From Planctomycetales bacterium (GTDB lineage: Bacteria > Planctomycetota > Planctomycetia > Pirellulales > Thermoguttaceae): DNA of 64,000 nt. Location of the stretch: NCBI GenBank assembly GCA_007119795.1, contig SKOZ01000048.1, forward strand, positions 18,318 to 82,317. Direction: 5' to 3'. The translations under genes were made by a program, and so were the position numbers. Positions 47,702 through 58,419 of the stretch are shown here, piece by piece; within the stretch, counting starts at the first letter, position 1; every line of letters starts with the position of its first letter. A model generated the notes under the pieces. It made no database searches and was not told where the DNA came from. It was given only the letters and a program-made list of their open reading frames with translations.

Positions 47702-50223
47702 CACCGCTCCCGCGGCCCGGCAAGGAGCCACCGCATCGTCCCAACAAAGCCACTCCCATGGTCCAGCGAACCCACCCCCGTATTCTCTGCGTCGAGGACG
47801 ACCGCACGCTGGCGCGACTGCTGCACCGCTACCTGACGCGCGAGGAGTTCGAGGTCGAGTTGGCCTTCGACGGCGAGGAGGCGTTGGCCCGGCTCGCCCG
47901 GGAGGACTTCGATCTTCTCCTCCTGGACCATTCCCTCCCCGGCTGCGATGGCCTCGAGGTGCTCCGCATCCTCCGCGGACGCGGCGACACCATCCCGATA
48001 ATCATGGTCACCGGCACGGGGAGCACGACAATGGCCGTGGAGGCCATGAAGCTCGGCGCCAGCGACTACATCCACAAAGGAATGGAGGGCGAAATCCTTC
48101 AACTCCTGACGATGCGGGTCCGGCGTGTGCTGGCGGAGCACGCGCACGACCAAGCGAAGATCAGGGCGGACGAGGCCCTCCGCGAGAGCCAGCGGCGGCT
48201 GGACCTGACCTTGAAGGCGACCGCTATAGGCGTATGGGAGTGGTCCGTTGTCGAAAACCGCATGTCCTGGGACGAAACGACATGCCGGCTGGCGGGGATC
48301 ACCCCCGCCGAGGTGCCGCGGCGGATGGAGGATTACCTTACTTCCGTTCACGAGGAGGATCGATCGCTGGTGAGGGGCACCCTCGAGCGCCACCTGGCCA
48401 GCCGAGAGGATTTCCAACTCGAGTATCGCATTCTCCGTCCCGATGGGGAAGAACGGTACGTGGCCGTCCGCGGGCGGGTGGTCTGCGACGCGCAGGGGGC
48501 GCCGCAACGCCTGCTGGGCGTCTGCCAGGACGTCACCGAGCGGAGACTCGCCGAGGAGGAGTTGGTCCGGCAGCGATTTCTCCTCGGCGAGCGCCTCAAG
48601 GAGATGCAGTGCCTCTACGCCGTCTCCCGCCTGTTGGAGATTCCGGGCCTCTCGGTCCGTCAACTCGTCGAGAAGGCCGCCGATATCATCCCCCGTGCCT
48701 GGACGTACAACGAAGTGGCCGTGGCTAGGGTCCGCATCGGGGATCACGAGGCCCATTCGGCCAACTACCGGGACTCTTTGTGGAAGCTGGCCTTCCCGGT
48801 CCAGGTCCACGGCCGGGTCGTCGGCGCGGTCGAGGTGGGCTATGCGGAACCGTGCCCCGCGGGGGACGAGGGGCCGTTCTCCGCTGAGGAACGGATGCTC
48901 CTGAAGGACGTCGCCGAGCGGCTGGGGCGGGCCGTAGAGCGGTCCGCCGCCGAGGCCGAGGCGCGCACCCTGCGGCAGCGGATGGAGTTTATCCTCGCGG
49001 CGACCAAGACGGGGATGGACATCATCGACGAGAACCACTTCGTCCGCTATGTGGATCCGGGCTGGGGGGCTTCGTACGGCGACTTCACGGGCCGGAAGTG
49101 CCACGAATACTTCCACGGCCGCAGGGCACCGTGCGACGGCTGCGGCCTCGTGAAGGCCCTGGAGACGAAAGAGACCGTGGTCTACGAGACCCAGCTCACC
49201 CGCGAGGGCGACCGCCCCGTCCAGGTGACCACGTTCCCCTTCCAGGACGAGAGCGGGAAGTGGATGGTGGCCCAGGTGTGCGTGGATGTCAGCGAACGGA
49301 AGCGGATGGAACGGGAACTGGTTCAGGCGCACAAGCTGGAGGCCGTCGGCCAGCTTGCCGCGGGCATCGCCCACGAGATCAACACCCCCACGCAGTACAT
49401 CGGCGACAACATCCGCTTCCTCGGCGACGGCTTCGCCGACCTTGGCCGCGTACTCGCCCACGTGGGCGAGATGGTGCGGGCTGCGCGCGGAGGAGCGGTT
49501 CCGCCGGAACGGATCGCGGAGCTGGCATCGCTCCTCGAAGAGGCCGAAGTCGACTACCTCCGCGAAGAGATTCCCGCCGCCATCCGGCAGGCGCTCGAGG
49601 GGATCGAGCAGGTGGCGACCATCGTGCGGGCCATGAAGGAATTCTCTCACCCGGCCGACGAGGAGAAGCAGCCCGTCGACCTGAACCGCGCCCTGCAGAG
49701 CACGCTGACCGTCAGCCGCAACACCTGGAAGCACCTGGCCCAGGTCAACCTGGACCTGGAACCGGCACTGCCCCCGGTGCAGGGGCTGGCCGGCCAGCTC
49801 AACCAGGTGTTCGTCAACCTGATCGTCAACGCCGCCCAGGCCATCGCCGCCCGCGGAGATGACACGAAGAAGGGCGCCATTACCATCCGCACCCGCTACG
49901 ACGGCGACGAGGTCGAAGTGGCCGTCGAAGACAGCGGCGTGGGTATCCCCGAAGCGGTCTCCGACCGCGTCTTCGACCCCTTCTTCACCACGAAGGAGGT
50001 CGGCGAGGGGAGCGGCCAGGGACTGAGCATCGCCCACGCCATCGTCACCAGGGGGCACGGGGGCACGATCCGCTTCCACTCCACGCCGGGGGAAGGGACG
50101 ACGTTCATCGTCCGCCTGCCCTGCGAGGCCGCGGCCGGTCACGCGTGCTGCCCGGAGCCGGCCGGCACCGAAGGCGGCGTTCCCCTGGAGGTGGTGGCTG
50201 GTGAGGGGCGAGCGATCGAGTAG
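47698..50223 (+). CDS. Receiver-PAS-GAF-PAS histidine kinase
   Basis: 841 residues from ATG 47698 (ATGA overlap with the previous gene); an internal ATG at 47758 is also possible. Receiver at about 28-140 with D77; PAS near 165-285 (ending DVTERRLAEEE); a GAF-like segment about 300-415; a second PAS about 425-535 with a CDGCG pair; H559 in GIAHEINTPTQYIGDN; and HATPase_c with NLIVNAAQAI and GSGQGLS. No membrane helix. The H-box and dimerisation region match the other kinase closely, so the two may compete for the same receivers. Confidence 0.95.
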   Translation: MTPLPRPGKEPPHRPNKATPMVQRTHPRILCVEDDRTLARLLHRYLTREEFEVELAFDGEEALARLAREDFDLLLLDHSLPGCDGLEVLRILRGRGDTIPIIMVTGTGSTTMAVEAMKLGASDYIHKGMEGEILQLLTMRVRRVLAEHAHDQAKIRADEALRESQRRLDLTLKATAIGVWEWSVVENRMSWDETTCRLAGITPAEVPRRMEDYLTSVHEEDRSLVRGTLERHLASREDFQLEYRILRPDGEERYVAVRGRVVCDAQGAPQRLLGVCQDVTERRLAEEELVRQRFLLGERLKEMQCLYAVSRLLEIPGLSVRQLVEKAADIIPRAWTYNEVAVARVRIGDHEAHSANYRDSLWKLAFPVQVHGRVVGAVEVGYAEPCPAGDEGPFSAEERMLLKDVAERLGRAVERSAAEAEARTLRQRMEFILAATKTGMDIIDENHFVRYVDPGWGASYGDFTGRKCHEYFHGRRAPCDGCGLVKALETKETVVYETQLTREGDRPVQVTTFPFQDESGKWMVAQVCVDVSERKRMERELVQAHKLEAVGQLAAGIAHEINTPTQYIGDNIRFLGDGFADLGRVLAHVGEMVRAARGGAVPPERIAELASLLEEAEVDYLREEIPAAIRQALEGIEQVATIVRAMKEFSHPADEEKQPVDLNRALQSTLTVSRNTWKHLAQVNLDLEPALPPVQGLAGQLNQVFVNLIVNAAQAIAARGDDTKKGAITIRTRYDGDEVEVAVEDSGVGIPEAVSDRVFDPFFTTKEVGEGSGQGLSIAHAIVTRGHGGTIRFHSTPGEGTTFIVRLPCEAAAGHACCPEPAGTEGGVPLEVVAGEGRAIE

Positions 50224-50306
50224 GCAAACCGTCACACGGCAGGCAGCAAGGCTGCGGGCCGGCACCTCCCCCTCCCGCCGGCACGCAGCGGCTCCGAGGA
50301 GATATC

Positions 50307-50777
50307 ATGCCCGAACATACGGTCCTCTTCGTCGACGACGACCCGAACCTCCTGCGGAGCATGGTCCGCACGCTCCGCCAGCAGCCCTATCGGCTCTTCA
50401 CGGCGCACGACGGCCGCGAGGCCGTGGCGGTGTTCAAGGCCCATCCCGTGGACGTTGTCGTCGCCGACGAGTCGATGCCGGGACTATCCGGGAGCGATCT
50501 GCTCGCCTGGGTAGCCGAGCACTACCCGGACGTGATGCGGATCGTGCTCACGGGCTATCCCACCACCGCACTGGCGATACGCGCCGTCAACGAGGGGCGC
50601 GTCTTCCATTTCTTCACGAAGCCCTGCAACGCGGTGGAATTGGCCGTTACCATCCGCCGCGCACTCGAGGAGCGCGATCGCATCCGCAAGCGGACCGCGG
50701 CACCGACCGCACAGGGACCGCCGCGGGAACCTTCGGCCGGCTGGTACGATTTCACCGACCCCTACCGTCCCCTGTGA
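50307..50777 (+). CDS. Single-domain response regulator
   Basis: 156 residues; ATG 50307 has GAGGAGA 7 bases upstream. Receiver with the acceptor Asp in VVADESMPG and Lys in FFTKPCN. A short Pro-rich tail follows. Last gene of the signalling cluster, 83 bp after the kinase, so it could have some independent expression. It meets the DUF1598 gene tail to tail with a 6-bp gap. Confidence 0.93.
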   Translation: MPEHTVLFVDDDPNLLRSMVRTLRQQPYRLFTAHDGREAVAVFKAHPVDVVVADESMPGLSGSDLLAWVAEHYPDVMRIVLTGYPTTALAIRAVNEGRVFHFFTKPCNAVELAVTIRRALEERDRIRKRTAAPTAQGPPREPSAGWYDFTDPYRPL

Positions 50778-50783
50778 GGCGGG

Positions 50784-52163
50784 TCAGTCCCACCACCACT
50801 GGCCTTCGGCGAGCTGGGGAGCCGTCTCCTGGCGCGCCCGGGAGAGGTGCTCGCTCTGATCGGCGAGGATATGGTCCGGAATCAGGGCCAGGGCGGGCTC
50901 GATGCGGACGCCGCCGCCGACGGGGAGCATCAGTTGGTTGCCGCGAGTCAAGGCGTTGACGGCCGGCAGGGCATACTGCGGCGCGGTGTAGGTTTCGACG
51001 GAGAACCGGCCCTCGTCCCCAAAGAGCTCCAGCGGCCATTCGGCGCGGTGGTACAGGTCCTCCTGCTGGATGTAGGCGGCCACCACGGCCAGGTCGATCG
51101 CGTTGCGGAGCTGGGCGAAGACCGGCGAGCGCTGCGCCAACTCCGGGTAGCGCTGGGTAAAGGAGTTGACGAAGGCCTCGCTGGCGGGATTCCGCCGCGC
51201 GGCGGCGACCCGCTCGCCGCCCGCGGTCACCAGCTCGTCCTCACCGACGAGCTTCACGCCTTCGCCCACCAGCTCCATGGCCAGCCCGTCGTCGCTCATG
51301 CGAACGCATTCGTAGTCGGGCACGAAGTACCAGCGCATCAGGGCGTTGCGCCTCACCTGCCTGGGGTTGACGCGGTCGACGAAGCTGGCCATGCGCACCG
51401 GCGGCTGCTCCAAGCCGATGCCGATGAGCTTCATGCGATAGTCGGCCTCGACGAGCACCTGGGCGAAGTGGGTCTGCGGGGAAACCCCGCTGATGGCCAC
51501 GGTCTGCAGGCCCAAGCTGGTCCGCAGTCCCTCGGCAATCATCGGCTCCTGGCCAGGCCGGTAGCCGCTCACCCGGCGGAGGAACTGCTGCATGGCGGCG
51601 AGGCCTTCGGGCGTGGGGTCGATCGAGCAGGTGATCGCCGGCGTCGGCTCACCGTCCGGGGGAAAGGCCCGCAAGGCGACCACGAGATCGTCGAGCCGCA
51701 ATGTGGGCCGGCCCGTGGTGATCCCCACCACGCGCCCCGAAGGCATGGTCGCCCAGCCCTCGGCCGGTCCGGCGAGCACGATGTCCTTGGTTTCGGGATA
51801 GAAGAACACGAACCGCACGCGGAGCATCCCGGCGAGGTAGCGCATCTCGTCGGTCAGGGCTCCGCTGTTGGCGGCCACCGCCGCTTCCAGGCGGTTGAGT
51901 GAGACCTTCCGCAAGGGGCTGGACCGGGCCACCTGGGGGTCGAGGTTCTGCCGCGCGGCCTGGAGCCGTTCGCGGGTGAGTTGCCCGCCCGGATCAGGGA
52001 AGCGGTGTGTATGGAGCACCCCTTGGGCGTCCACCACGACTCCCGCCTGCCCAATCGCTTCGACATCATTTTCTTGCGCCAAGGCCCGCGGTGCCGCGCA
52101 CCATGCCAACGCCAGGGCCGCCAGGGCCGGGACCGTCCGCTTACCGACAGCTTGCCAGAGCAT
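50784..52163 (-). CDS. DUF1598 family protein, secreted
   Basis: 459 residues. ATG 52163 chosen because GGAGAAGG lies 5 bases upstream; a GTG at 52178 is the alternative. A signal peptide ends near residue 30 (APRALAQ). The rest matches the planctomycete DUF1598 pattern (conserved MRYLAGMLRVRFVFFYPE and RWYFVPDYECVRMS). Function unknown; probably periplasmic or cell-surface. Confidence 0.82.
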   Translation of the reverse strand: MLWQAVGKRTVPALAALALAWCAAPRALAQENDVEAIGQAGVVVDAQGVLHTHRFPDPGGQLTRERLQAARQNLDPQVARSSPLRKVSLNRLEAAVAANSGALTDEMRYLAGMLRVRFVFFYPETKDIVLAGPAEGWATMPSGRVVGITTGRPTLRLDDLVVALRAFPPDGEPTPAITCSIDPTPEGLAAMQQFLRRVSGYRPGQEPMIAEGLRTSLGLQTVAISGVSPQTHFAQVLVEADYRMKLIGIGLEQPPVRMASFVDRVNPRQVRRNALMRWYFVPDYECVRMSDDGLAMELVGEGVKLVGEDELVTAGGERVAAARRNPASEAFVNSFTQRYPELAQRSPVFAQLRNAIDLAVVAAYIQQEDLYHRAEWPLELFGDEGRFSVETYTAPQYALPAVNALTRGNQLMLPVGGGVRIEPALALIPDHILADQSEHLSRARQETAPQLAEGQWWWD

Positions 52164-52285
52164 GAATGCCTTCTCCACGGTAAATCAACCTGCACGATTT
52201 CGACGGGCGCGTCTGCCGGGTCGCCGAACGAACCCAACTCCCTGCGACCGCGCGGTGCCTAACGGGACCCCACTGTTTCCGGTAA

Positions 52286-52330
52286 CGCTCCCACCGCGGT
52301 CCGCGGCTTCCAGGACCGCGGTCGGGAGCG
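52286..52330. other. Strong hairpin upstream of the DUF1598 gene
   Basis: CGCTCCCACCGCGGTCC (52286-52302) and GGACCGCGGTCGGGAGCG (52313-52330) are complementary over 17 bp with one bulge, around a 10-nt loop. It sits 123 bp before the DUF1598 start on the minus strand, so it may be in that leader or end an antisense transcript. Confidence 0.5.
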
Positions 52331-52662
52331 TACGAGGTGACACAACGACGGGGTGAGCCACTGCGGCGCCGGCCTGCCGCACTCGGGCAAGCCGCCACCA
52401 CATCGATCTTAATTGGGTAAGCTGCGCAAAGCAAGAAACTGATTTCCACTTTGTGTGAGGGGAAGGCCACGCCGGGACGCCCTCCTGGTTGACCACTAGA
52501 TTTTGTCAATTTAAGCCCCCTCACGTTAAGTAGTGTGCGGCAGAGGCGATGGCGCCGATCCTAGCGATTCCTTGGATTTTGCCGGATGAGCAGACGATAA
52601 CTAGCCGTAACCGTCGCGACGGCAGGGTATGCACCCGCCGTGCCCGGCGGACCGAGGGAGGT

Positions 52663-52689
52663 TTGATTTCGTAAGTCTTTTGAAATCAA
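52663..52689. promoter_or_regulatory. 8-bp inverted repeat TTGATTTC/GAAATCAA
   Basis: Perfect arms with an 11-bp spacer in the AT-richer gap 52164-52935, about 140 bp before the HU promoter. It is a candidate operator or a small hairpin. Nothing else was recognised in this gap apart from the promoter and hairpin listed. Confidence 0.3.
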
Positions 52690-52829
52690 TGGCTTGCGTC
52701 AATCGGCCCTCCCCGGGCGGCAGAGAATCGCCGATAAGGTCTTTGGCAATAAGGATTTGTGTACCGAACCACTCCCGGAAGACCGGGGGTAGGTTCGCCG
52801 CGGTTCGCCTGGGTTGCGGCAGTTTGATC

Positions 52830-52858
52830 TTGACTCTACTTGTTGCAGCATCTACACT
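52830..52858 (+). promoter_or_regulatory. Promoter of the HU-type gene
   Basis: TTGACT at 52830, a 17-bp spacer and TACACT at 52853, giving a leader of about 70 nt before the GTG at 52936. Good match to a vegetative promoter. Confidence 0.6.
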
Positions 52859-52935
52859 TGCAGCGTGTCGGTCGAATCCGGTGGTATTCGGCGGCCGCGA
52901 GGCTGGGCGACCATCGTTCCCGGGAGAACCGAGTC

Positions 52936-53340
52936 GTGACGAAGAAAGAGATCGTCCGAACCATTTCCGAAGAGATTGGGCTTACCCAACTGAAGACGAA
53001 GGAAATCGTTCAGAAGACGTTCGATGCGATCGTCGAGACCTTGGTCGCGGACGGGCGCATCGAGTTGCGCAACTTCGGGGTCTTCGAGGTGAAACGCCGA
53101 GCCCCCCGCAAGGCTCGCAATCCCCGGACCAGCGAGACGGTGTTTGTCCCGGAGAAGTTCGTCGTGACGTTCAAGCCAGGCAAGCAGATGGAAGAACGTG
53201 TTCGCGAGCTGGAGCGCCGGGAGGAACAGCGTGCCCGCGCCGCGCGGGCAACGAGTGCGGCAGTGCCGTCGGCAGCGGCCGAAGTTCCAGAAACCCTCGG
53301 CATTTCAAGCACTTACGGGGCAGACCCGGGCGGCGAATAA
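52936..53340 (+). CDS. HU/IHF-type DNA-binding protein
   Basis: 134 residues from GTG 52936 (GGGAGA upstream). A HU fold is clear: [15 protein letters not shown] opening, [11 protein letters not shown] turn, and the DNA-inserting arm with RKARNP. About 35 extra residues after the HU core (Arg/Glu-rich, then Ala-rich) lengthen the family's usual 90-100. It bends and compacts DNA in the nucleoid as a dimer. Confidence 0.92.
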   Translation: MTKKEIVRTISEEIGLTQLKTKEIVQKTFDAIVETLVADGRIELRNFGVFEVKRRAPRKARNPRTSETVFVPEKFVVTFKPGKQMEERVRELERREEQRARAARATSAAVPSAAAEVPETLGISSTYGADPGGE

Positions 53341-53810
53341 CCCCCCCCGCGCTCCCGCATCGAAACCGATGCCGCGAGAGCCCGCCGCGCGGCGCCCCCC
53401 CTGCCGACACCGAACACGCTCTACCGCCGCTCGCTCGCCGCCGAGAAATCCCCGGCCAATTGGCCTCGGCGCCGAGAGCAAAACCTGCTATCGTCCCTGC
53501 CCCGATCGAAGCCAGTCCGACCCATCCGTGCTTCGAGTCGAGGCTTTTCCCGCGTGTCGTTCGACTTCGGCTCCGTCAGACTTCGCGTCCGACCGGCCCC
53601 GATGCTGCAGGCGGTTCCCCCGCCTTCGGCAGGAGGCCGGCCGCGTTCTCCCGGTCCCGGCCGGTGGGGGCGTGGCGGGCCACTACGGTGTTGTCCCCGA
53701 TCGAACCGCCCGCTGCGCCGCGAAGCGCGGGGGGGGTTCCTCGTGGAACGACGGACTTTTCGCGGGCGCCGTTGGCGCTGGATACTCGATTCTCACGGAA
53801 GGGTTACGCC
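53341..53810. other. Intergenic region, nothing recognised
   Basis: 470 bp between the HU gene and the small lipoprotein. The C/G-rich first half has no convincing reading frame. I see no promoter or RNA. The lipoprotein promoter should be near its 3' end. Confidence 0.4.
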
Positions 53811-54029
53811 ATGCGCAAAGCGCTGTTGGCCATTCTCTGCGGGCTGCTCCTCGGTACGTCGACCGGCTGCCTGATCCCGGCCTTTTCTGCCGATCCACCG
53901 CGGCGTACGCAGCAGTTGCTCTTCACTTCGGAAAACCTCCGCCTCATCCTCGACGAATGGGAGCGGATCTGGTTTCTCGACCAGCCGAGCCACATGACGC
54001 CGTACCGCACGCACGGCGGGATCATCTAA
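53811..54029 (+). CDS. Small planctomycete lipoprotein (72 residues)
   Basis: ATG 53811 with GGAAGGG upstream. Residues 1-20 form a lipoprotein signal ending in TSTGC (C20). The mature part contains LILDEWERIWFLDQPSHMTP (residues 45-64) and ends RTHGGII. This ending is familiar from small proteins in planctomycetes. Role unknown; it should sit on the outer or inner membrane as a lipid-anchored short helix. Confidence 0.8.
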   Translation: MRKALLAILCGLLLGTSTGCLIPAFSADPPRRTQQLLFTSENLRLILDEWERIWFLDQPSHMTPYRTHGGII

Positions 54030-54206
54030 GGTCAGGCGCCCGTTCGTGAGGAGGGGATCCACGCCGGCGGTCTCTCCGGCCGGTGGCGGGAACCGCTTGG
54101 GCCCTCCTCGCGCGCCGGTCACCTATGCGCCGGCGATCGCCCCGCCGGCAACGGTTGGTGCGCGCGGCGCGCCGTGATCCGCTCCCCGGACGGTCGCCGC
54201 ACCCGT

Positions 54207-55577
54207 CTACCGCATGAGACCTTGAATGAGCCACCCGAGAACCAGGGCGATGGCAGTCAGGGCGGCGGGCAAGACAAGCAGCACCCAGAGGGGGTGGAGG
54301 GGGCTCGGCCCCTCTCCGCCCGGCGCGTCGATGCGCGGCAAGGTTTCGTCGGCGGCGGCGGCGACCGAATGGGTATTCTGCGACGTCTCGCCGGAGGCGT
54401 CGCGGGGCCCGCTGGGGCCGGCTGAAACCTCGGGGAAGCTGGACTGCGTGTCGGCGAGGCCGCCCTCCGCCGGCGGATGGGGCGGGAGGCCGACGGAAAG
54501 CGCCGTGACGGCCGCACGGCGGGCGGTCCGCTCGCCCAGCGGCCCGGTGAGCGGACGCGACGCCCAGGGCCCCAGCCGGGCGGCGAGTTCGGCAGCCGAG
54601 CGGATGCGGTCGGCGGGCTCCTTGGCCATCATCTCCGCCAGGATGTCGACGAATTCGGTGGACAACGAGGCGTTGAGCTGCCGGGGGTTGAGGGGGCGGA
54701 GCTCGCAGTGGGCGCGGGCCTTGTCGGCCGTGGAGCCTCCGGGGAAGGGAACCTTGCTCGTCACCGCGTAGTAGAGCGTGCAGCCGAGCGAGTAGATGTC
54801 CCAGGCCGGAGTGGGGTGGAGGGGGTCGCGGATGTGGTCGGGAGATAGGTAGTCGGCGGTCCCCACGATCTTGCCGAACCGCAGGTCGCTCTCCGCATCG
54901 CCGCTGATGGGCCCCGCCAATCCGAGGTCCGAGAGCTTGGCCCGTCCCTCGGGCGTCACGAGTACGTTTCCCGGCTTCACGTCGCGGTGGACGAGGCCCT
55001 GCTGGTGGGCGTGCTCCAGGCCCACGGCCACCTGCGAGACGATCCGGGCCGCTTCTTCCATGCTCAGCGGCCCCGTGCGCCGCACGAGCTTCCTGAGGTC
55101 GGTTCCGGGGACGTACTCGGTGACCAGGTAATAGACGTTGGCGTCGTGGCCGGCGTCGTAGGCGCGCACCAGGTTCTCGTGGTCCAGGCGGGCCAAGGCC
55201 CGGATCTCGCGCATGAAGTTGAGGATCGACTCCGGCGTGGAGCGGGCCCGCGGCAGCACCTTGATGGCCACGGTGCGGCCCAGAACGGTATGCTCGGCCT
55301 TGAAGACCTGGCCCATCCCCCCGCGGCCGATGGAATCGACGATCGTGTAGGGGCCCAGGGTGAAGCGGGTCCGTCCGTCGAGCAGCTGGCGCGCCTGCCA
55401 GGCGTTGAGGTACTCAAGTTCGACGAGGGTATCGGCAAGCGGTTCGCCGAGCGAGGAACCGTCGCCCGAGGCCGTACCCGACCTTTCCAGCAGGGCGCGG
55501 GCCTCGTCGAGCTGCTCCTCGCTGAGCAGCCCACTGGTCAACGCGCAGCGCTCGAATTCGGTCCGTGGGGACATCAT
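54207..55577 (-). CDS. Membrane-anchored Ser/Thr protein kinase
   Basis: 456 residues. A short N-terminal region (1-75) precedes a Hanks-type kinase at about 76-330: G-loop GRGGMG (84-89), K106 in VAIKVL, catalytic D199 in HRDVKPGN, and DLG (217-219) for DFG. A Pro-rich juxtamembrane stretch leads to a C-terminal helix (HPLWVLLVLPAALTAIALVL). Start ATG 55577 (two ATGs in tandem). Substrates unknown; it sits just upstream of the chaperone block, in the opposite direction. Confidence 0.93.
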   Translation of the reverse strand: MMSPRTEFERCALTSGLLSEEQLDEARALLERSGTASGDGSSLGEPLADTLVELEYLNAWQARQLLDGRTRFTLGPYTIVDSIGRGGMGQVFKAEHTVLGRTVAIKVLPRARSTPESILNFMREIRALARLDHENLVRAYDAGHDANVYYLVTEYVPGTDLRKLVRRTGPLSMEEAARIVSQVAVGLEHAHQQGLVHRDVKPGNVLVTPEGRAKLSDLGLAGPISGDAESDLRFGKIVGTADYLSPDHIRDPLHPTPAWDIYSLGCTLYYAVTSKVPFPGGSTADKARAHCELRPLNPRQLNASLSTEFVDILAEMMAKEPADRIRSAAELAARLGPWASRPLTGPLGERTARRAAVTALSVGLPPHPPAEGGLADTQSSFPEVSAGPSGPRDASGETSQNTHSVAAAADETLPRIDAPGGEGPSPLHPLWVLLVLPAALTAIALVLGWLIQGLMR

Positions 55578-55895
55578 CGTCGACGGCGTGGGCCGTGGGG
55601 GGAAAGGCGGAACCGACGTCGCGCGCGCGCCCGTGGCGAAGCGGGGCCGACGCGAGTCCGCCAAGCGTCCTTTTACCTTACCCCCCAGCCATCGAGGCGC
55701 CAAGGCCATACCGGCGCGGACGACTGCCGAGGTGGTGGACCGGGGGCGCGAGGCTCCAAGGGGCCCAAGACGCCGCCGCACGAAAGCCCATGGGGGCTTG
55801 ATCCCTGCTTCCCCGCGATTGGGCACCACACTTCGGCGGGCCCCCAGGGTTTCCATCGGCTCCACGATCGAGTAAACGGCCCCTGGCAGCCGCCT

Positions 55896-55918
55896 GCCAA
55901 TATGGCATATAGCTTGGC
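55896..55918. promoter_or_regulatory. GCCAA/TTGGC inverted repeat in the kinase-groEL gap
   Basis: GCCAA (55896-55900) and TTGGC (55914-55918) face each other over 13 bp that include TATGGCATA. It lies in the 647-bp divergent gap 55578-56224 and could be an operator for either gene. No CIRCE element and no clear promoter was found in the gap; nothing else was recognised. Confidence 0.25.
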
Positions 55919-56224
55919 GGTGGCTGAGGGGTCGGATCCTTTCTGCGAGGCATTCTTCGGTCCGATCTCTTTGCTCGATCGATGGTTGGGGCATCGTCCC
56001 CCTCTCGCGGCACGCCGATTGCATAGAACGCCGCCCCAGGCGGGGTGACTGCCAAGAGTGCTGTCCGCGGCGGTCCGATGGGGCGAGCGCCCCTCTGCGG
56101 TTACATTGACATCTCCCCACAAACGGTGGTGTTGCCCGCGCGCCGCGGATTACGCGAGGCCTGCCCATCGCTGGGCGCACCGCGGAATAGACGTTTCTCG
56201 CCAGCCATTGAGGAGGAATACGCT

Positions 56225-57946
<1,722 letters not shown>

Positions 57947-57962
57947 ACCCCTCTCGTGCAGG

Positions 57963-58005
57963 GGCCGCGGCCGCTCGCCATCGACGGCGAGTCCCGGCCG
58001 CGGCC
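57963..58005 (+). terminator. Strong hairpin between groEL copy 1 and groES
   Basis: GGCCGCGGCCG (57963-57973) pairs with CGGCCGCGGCC (57995-58005), and CTCGCC pairs with GGCGAG inside, around a six-base loop and a 3-base bulge; 17 bp in all. No T-run follows, so it may be a partial terminator, attenuator or stabiliser that sets the GroEL:GroES ratio. Confidence 0.55.
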
Positions 58006-58063
58006 GGCAGGGAACGACATCCAATTCAACCGACTCCTCCTGTTTAGCTAAGGAACAAAAGAC

Positions 58064-58363
58064 ATGAAGGACATCAACCTGAAGCCGTTGGACGACCGCA
58101 TCGTGGTGGAGCCGATGGAGGCCGAAGAAGTGACGGCCGGCGGCATCGTGCTCCCCGACACCGCCAAGGAGAAGCCCCAGCGGGGCGTGGTGCTGGCGGT
58201 AGGTCCGGGGAAACTCATGGACAACGGGGAGAGGGCCGCCCTCTCGGTGGCGGTGGGCGACGAAGTGATCTTCGGCAAGTACGGGGGCACCGAGGTGGAG
58301 GTCGACGGCCGCGAGCTCAAGATCCTCCGCGAGAGCGACGTGCTGGCCAAGGTCGTCAAGTGA
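58064..58363 (+). CDS. groES: Co-chaperonin GroES
   Basis: 99 residues, normal length. Opening [12 protein letters not shown], mobile loop TAGGIVLPD, and the end VLAKV. ATG 58064 preceded by AAGGAAC. It caps GroEL. It sits between two groEL genes and is separated from the first by a strong hairpin. Confidence 0.97.
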   Translation: MKDINLKPLDDRIVVEPMEAEEVTAGGIVLPDTAKEKPQRGVVLAVGPGKLMDNGERAALSVAVGDEVIFGKYGGTEVEVDGRELKILRESDVLAKVVK

Positions 58364-58419
58364 GGCGTCGGCCCCGCCGGGCAACCATCGCAACTCCTAA
58401 CCACTAAGGGATCGCCATC

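Noticed and set aside
55578..56224. CIRCE (HrcA) element upstream of groEL
   Set aside because: No TTAGCACTC/GAGTGCTAA pair is present on either strand in the gap.
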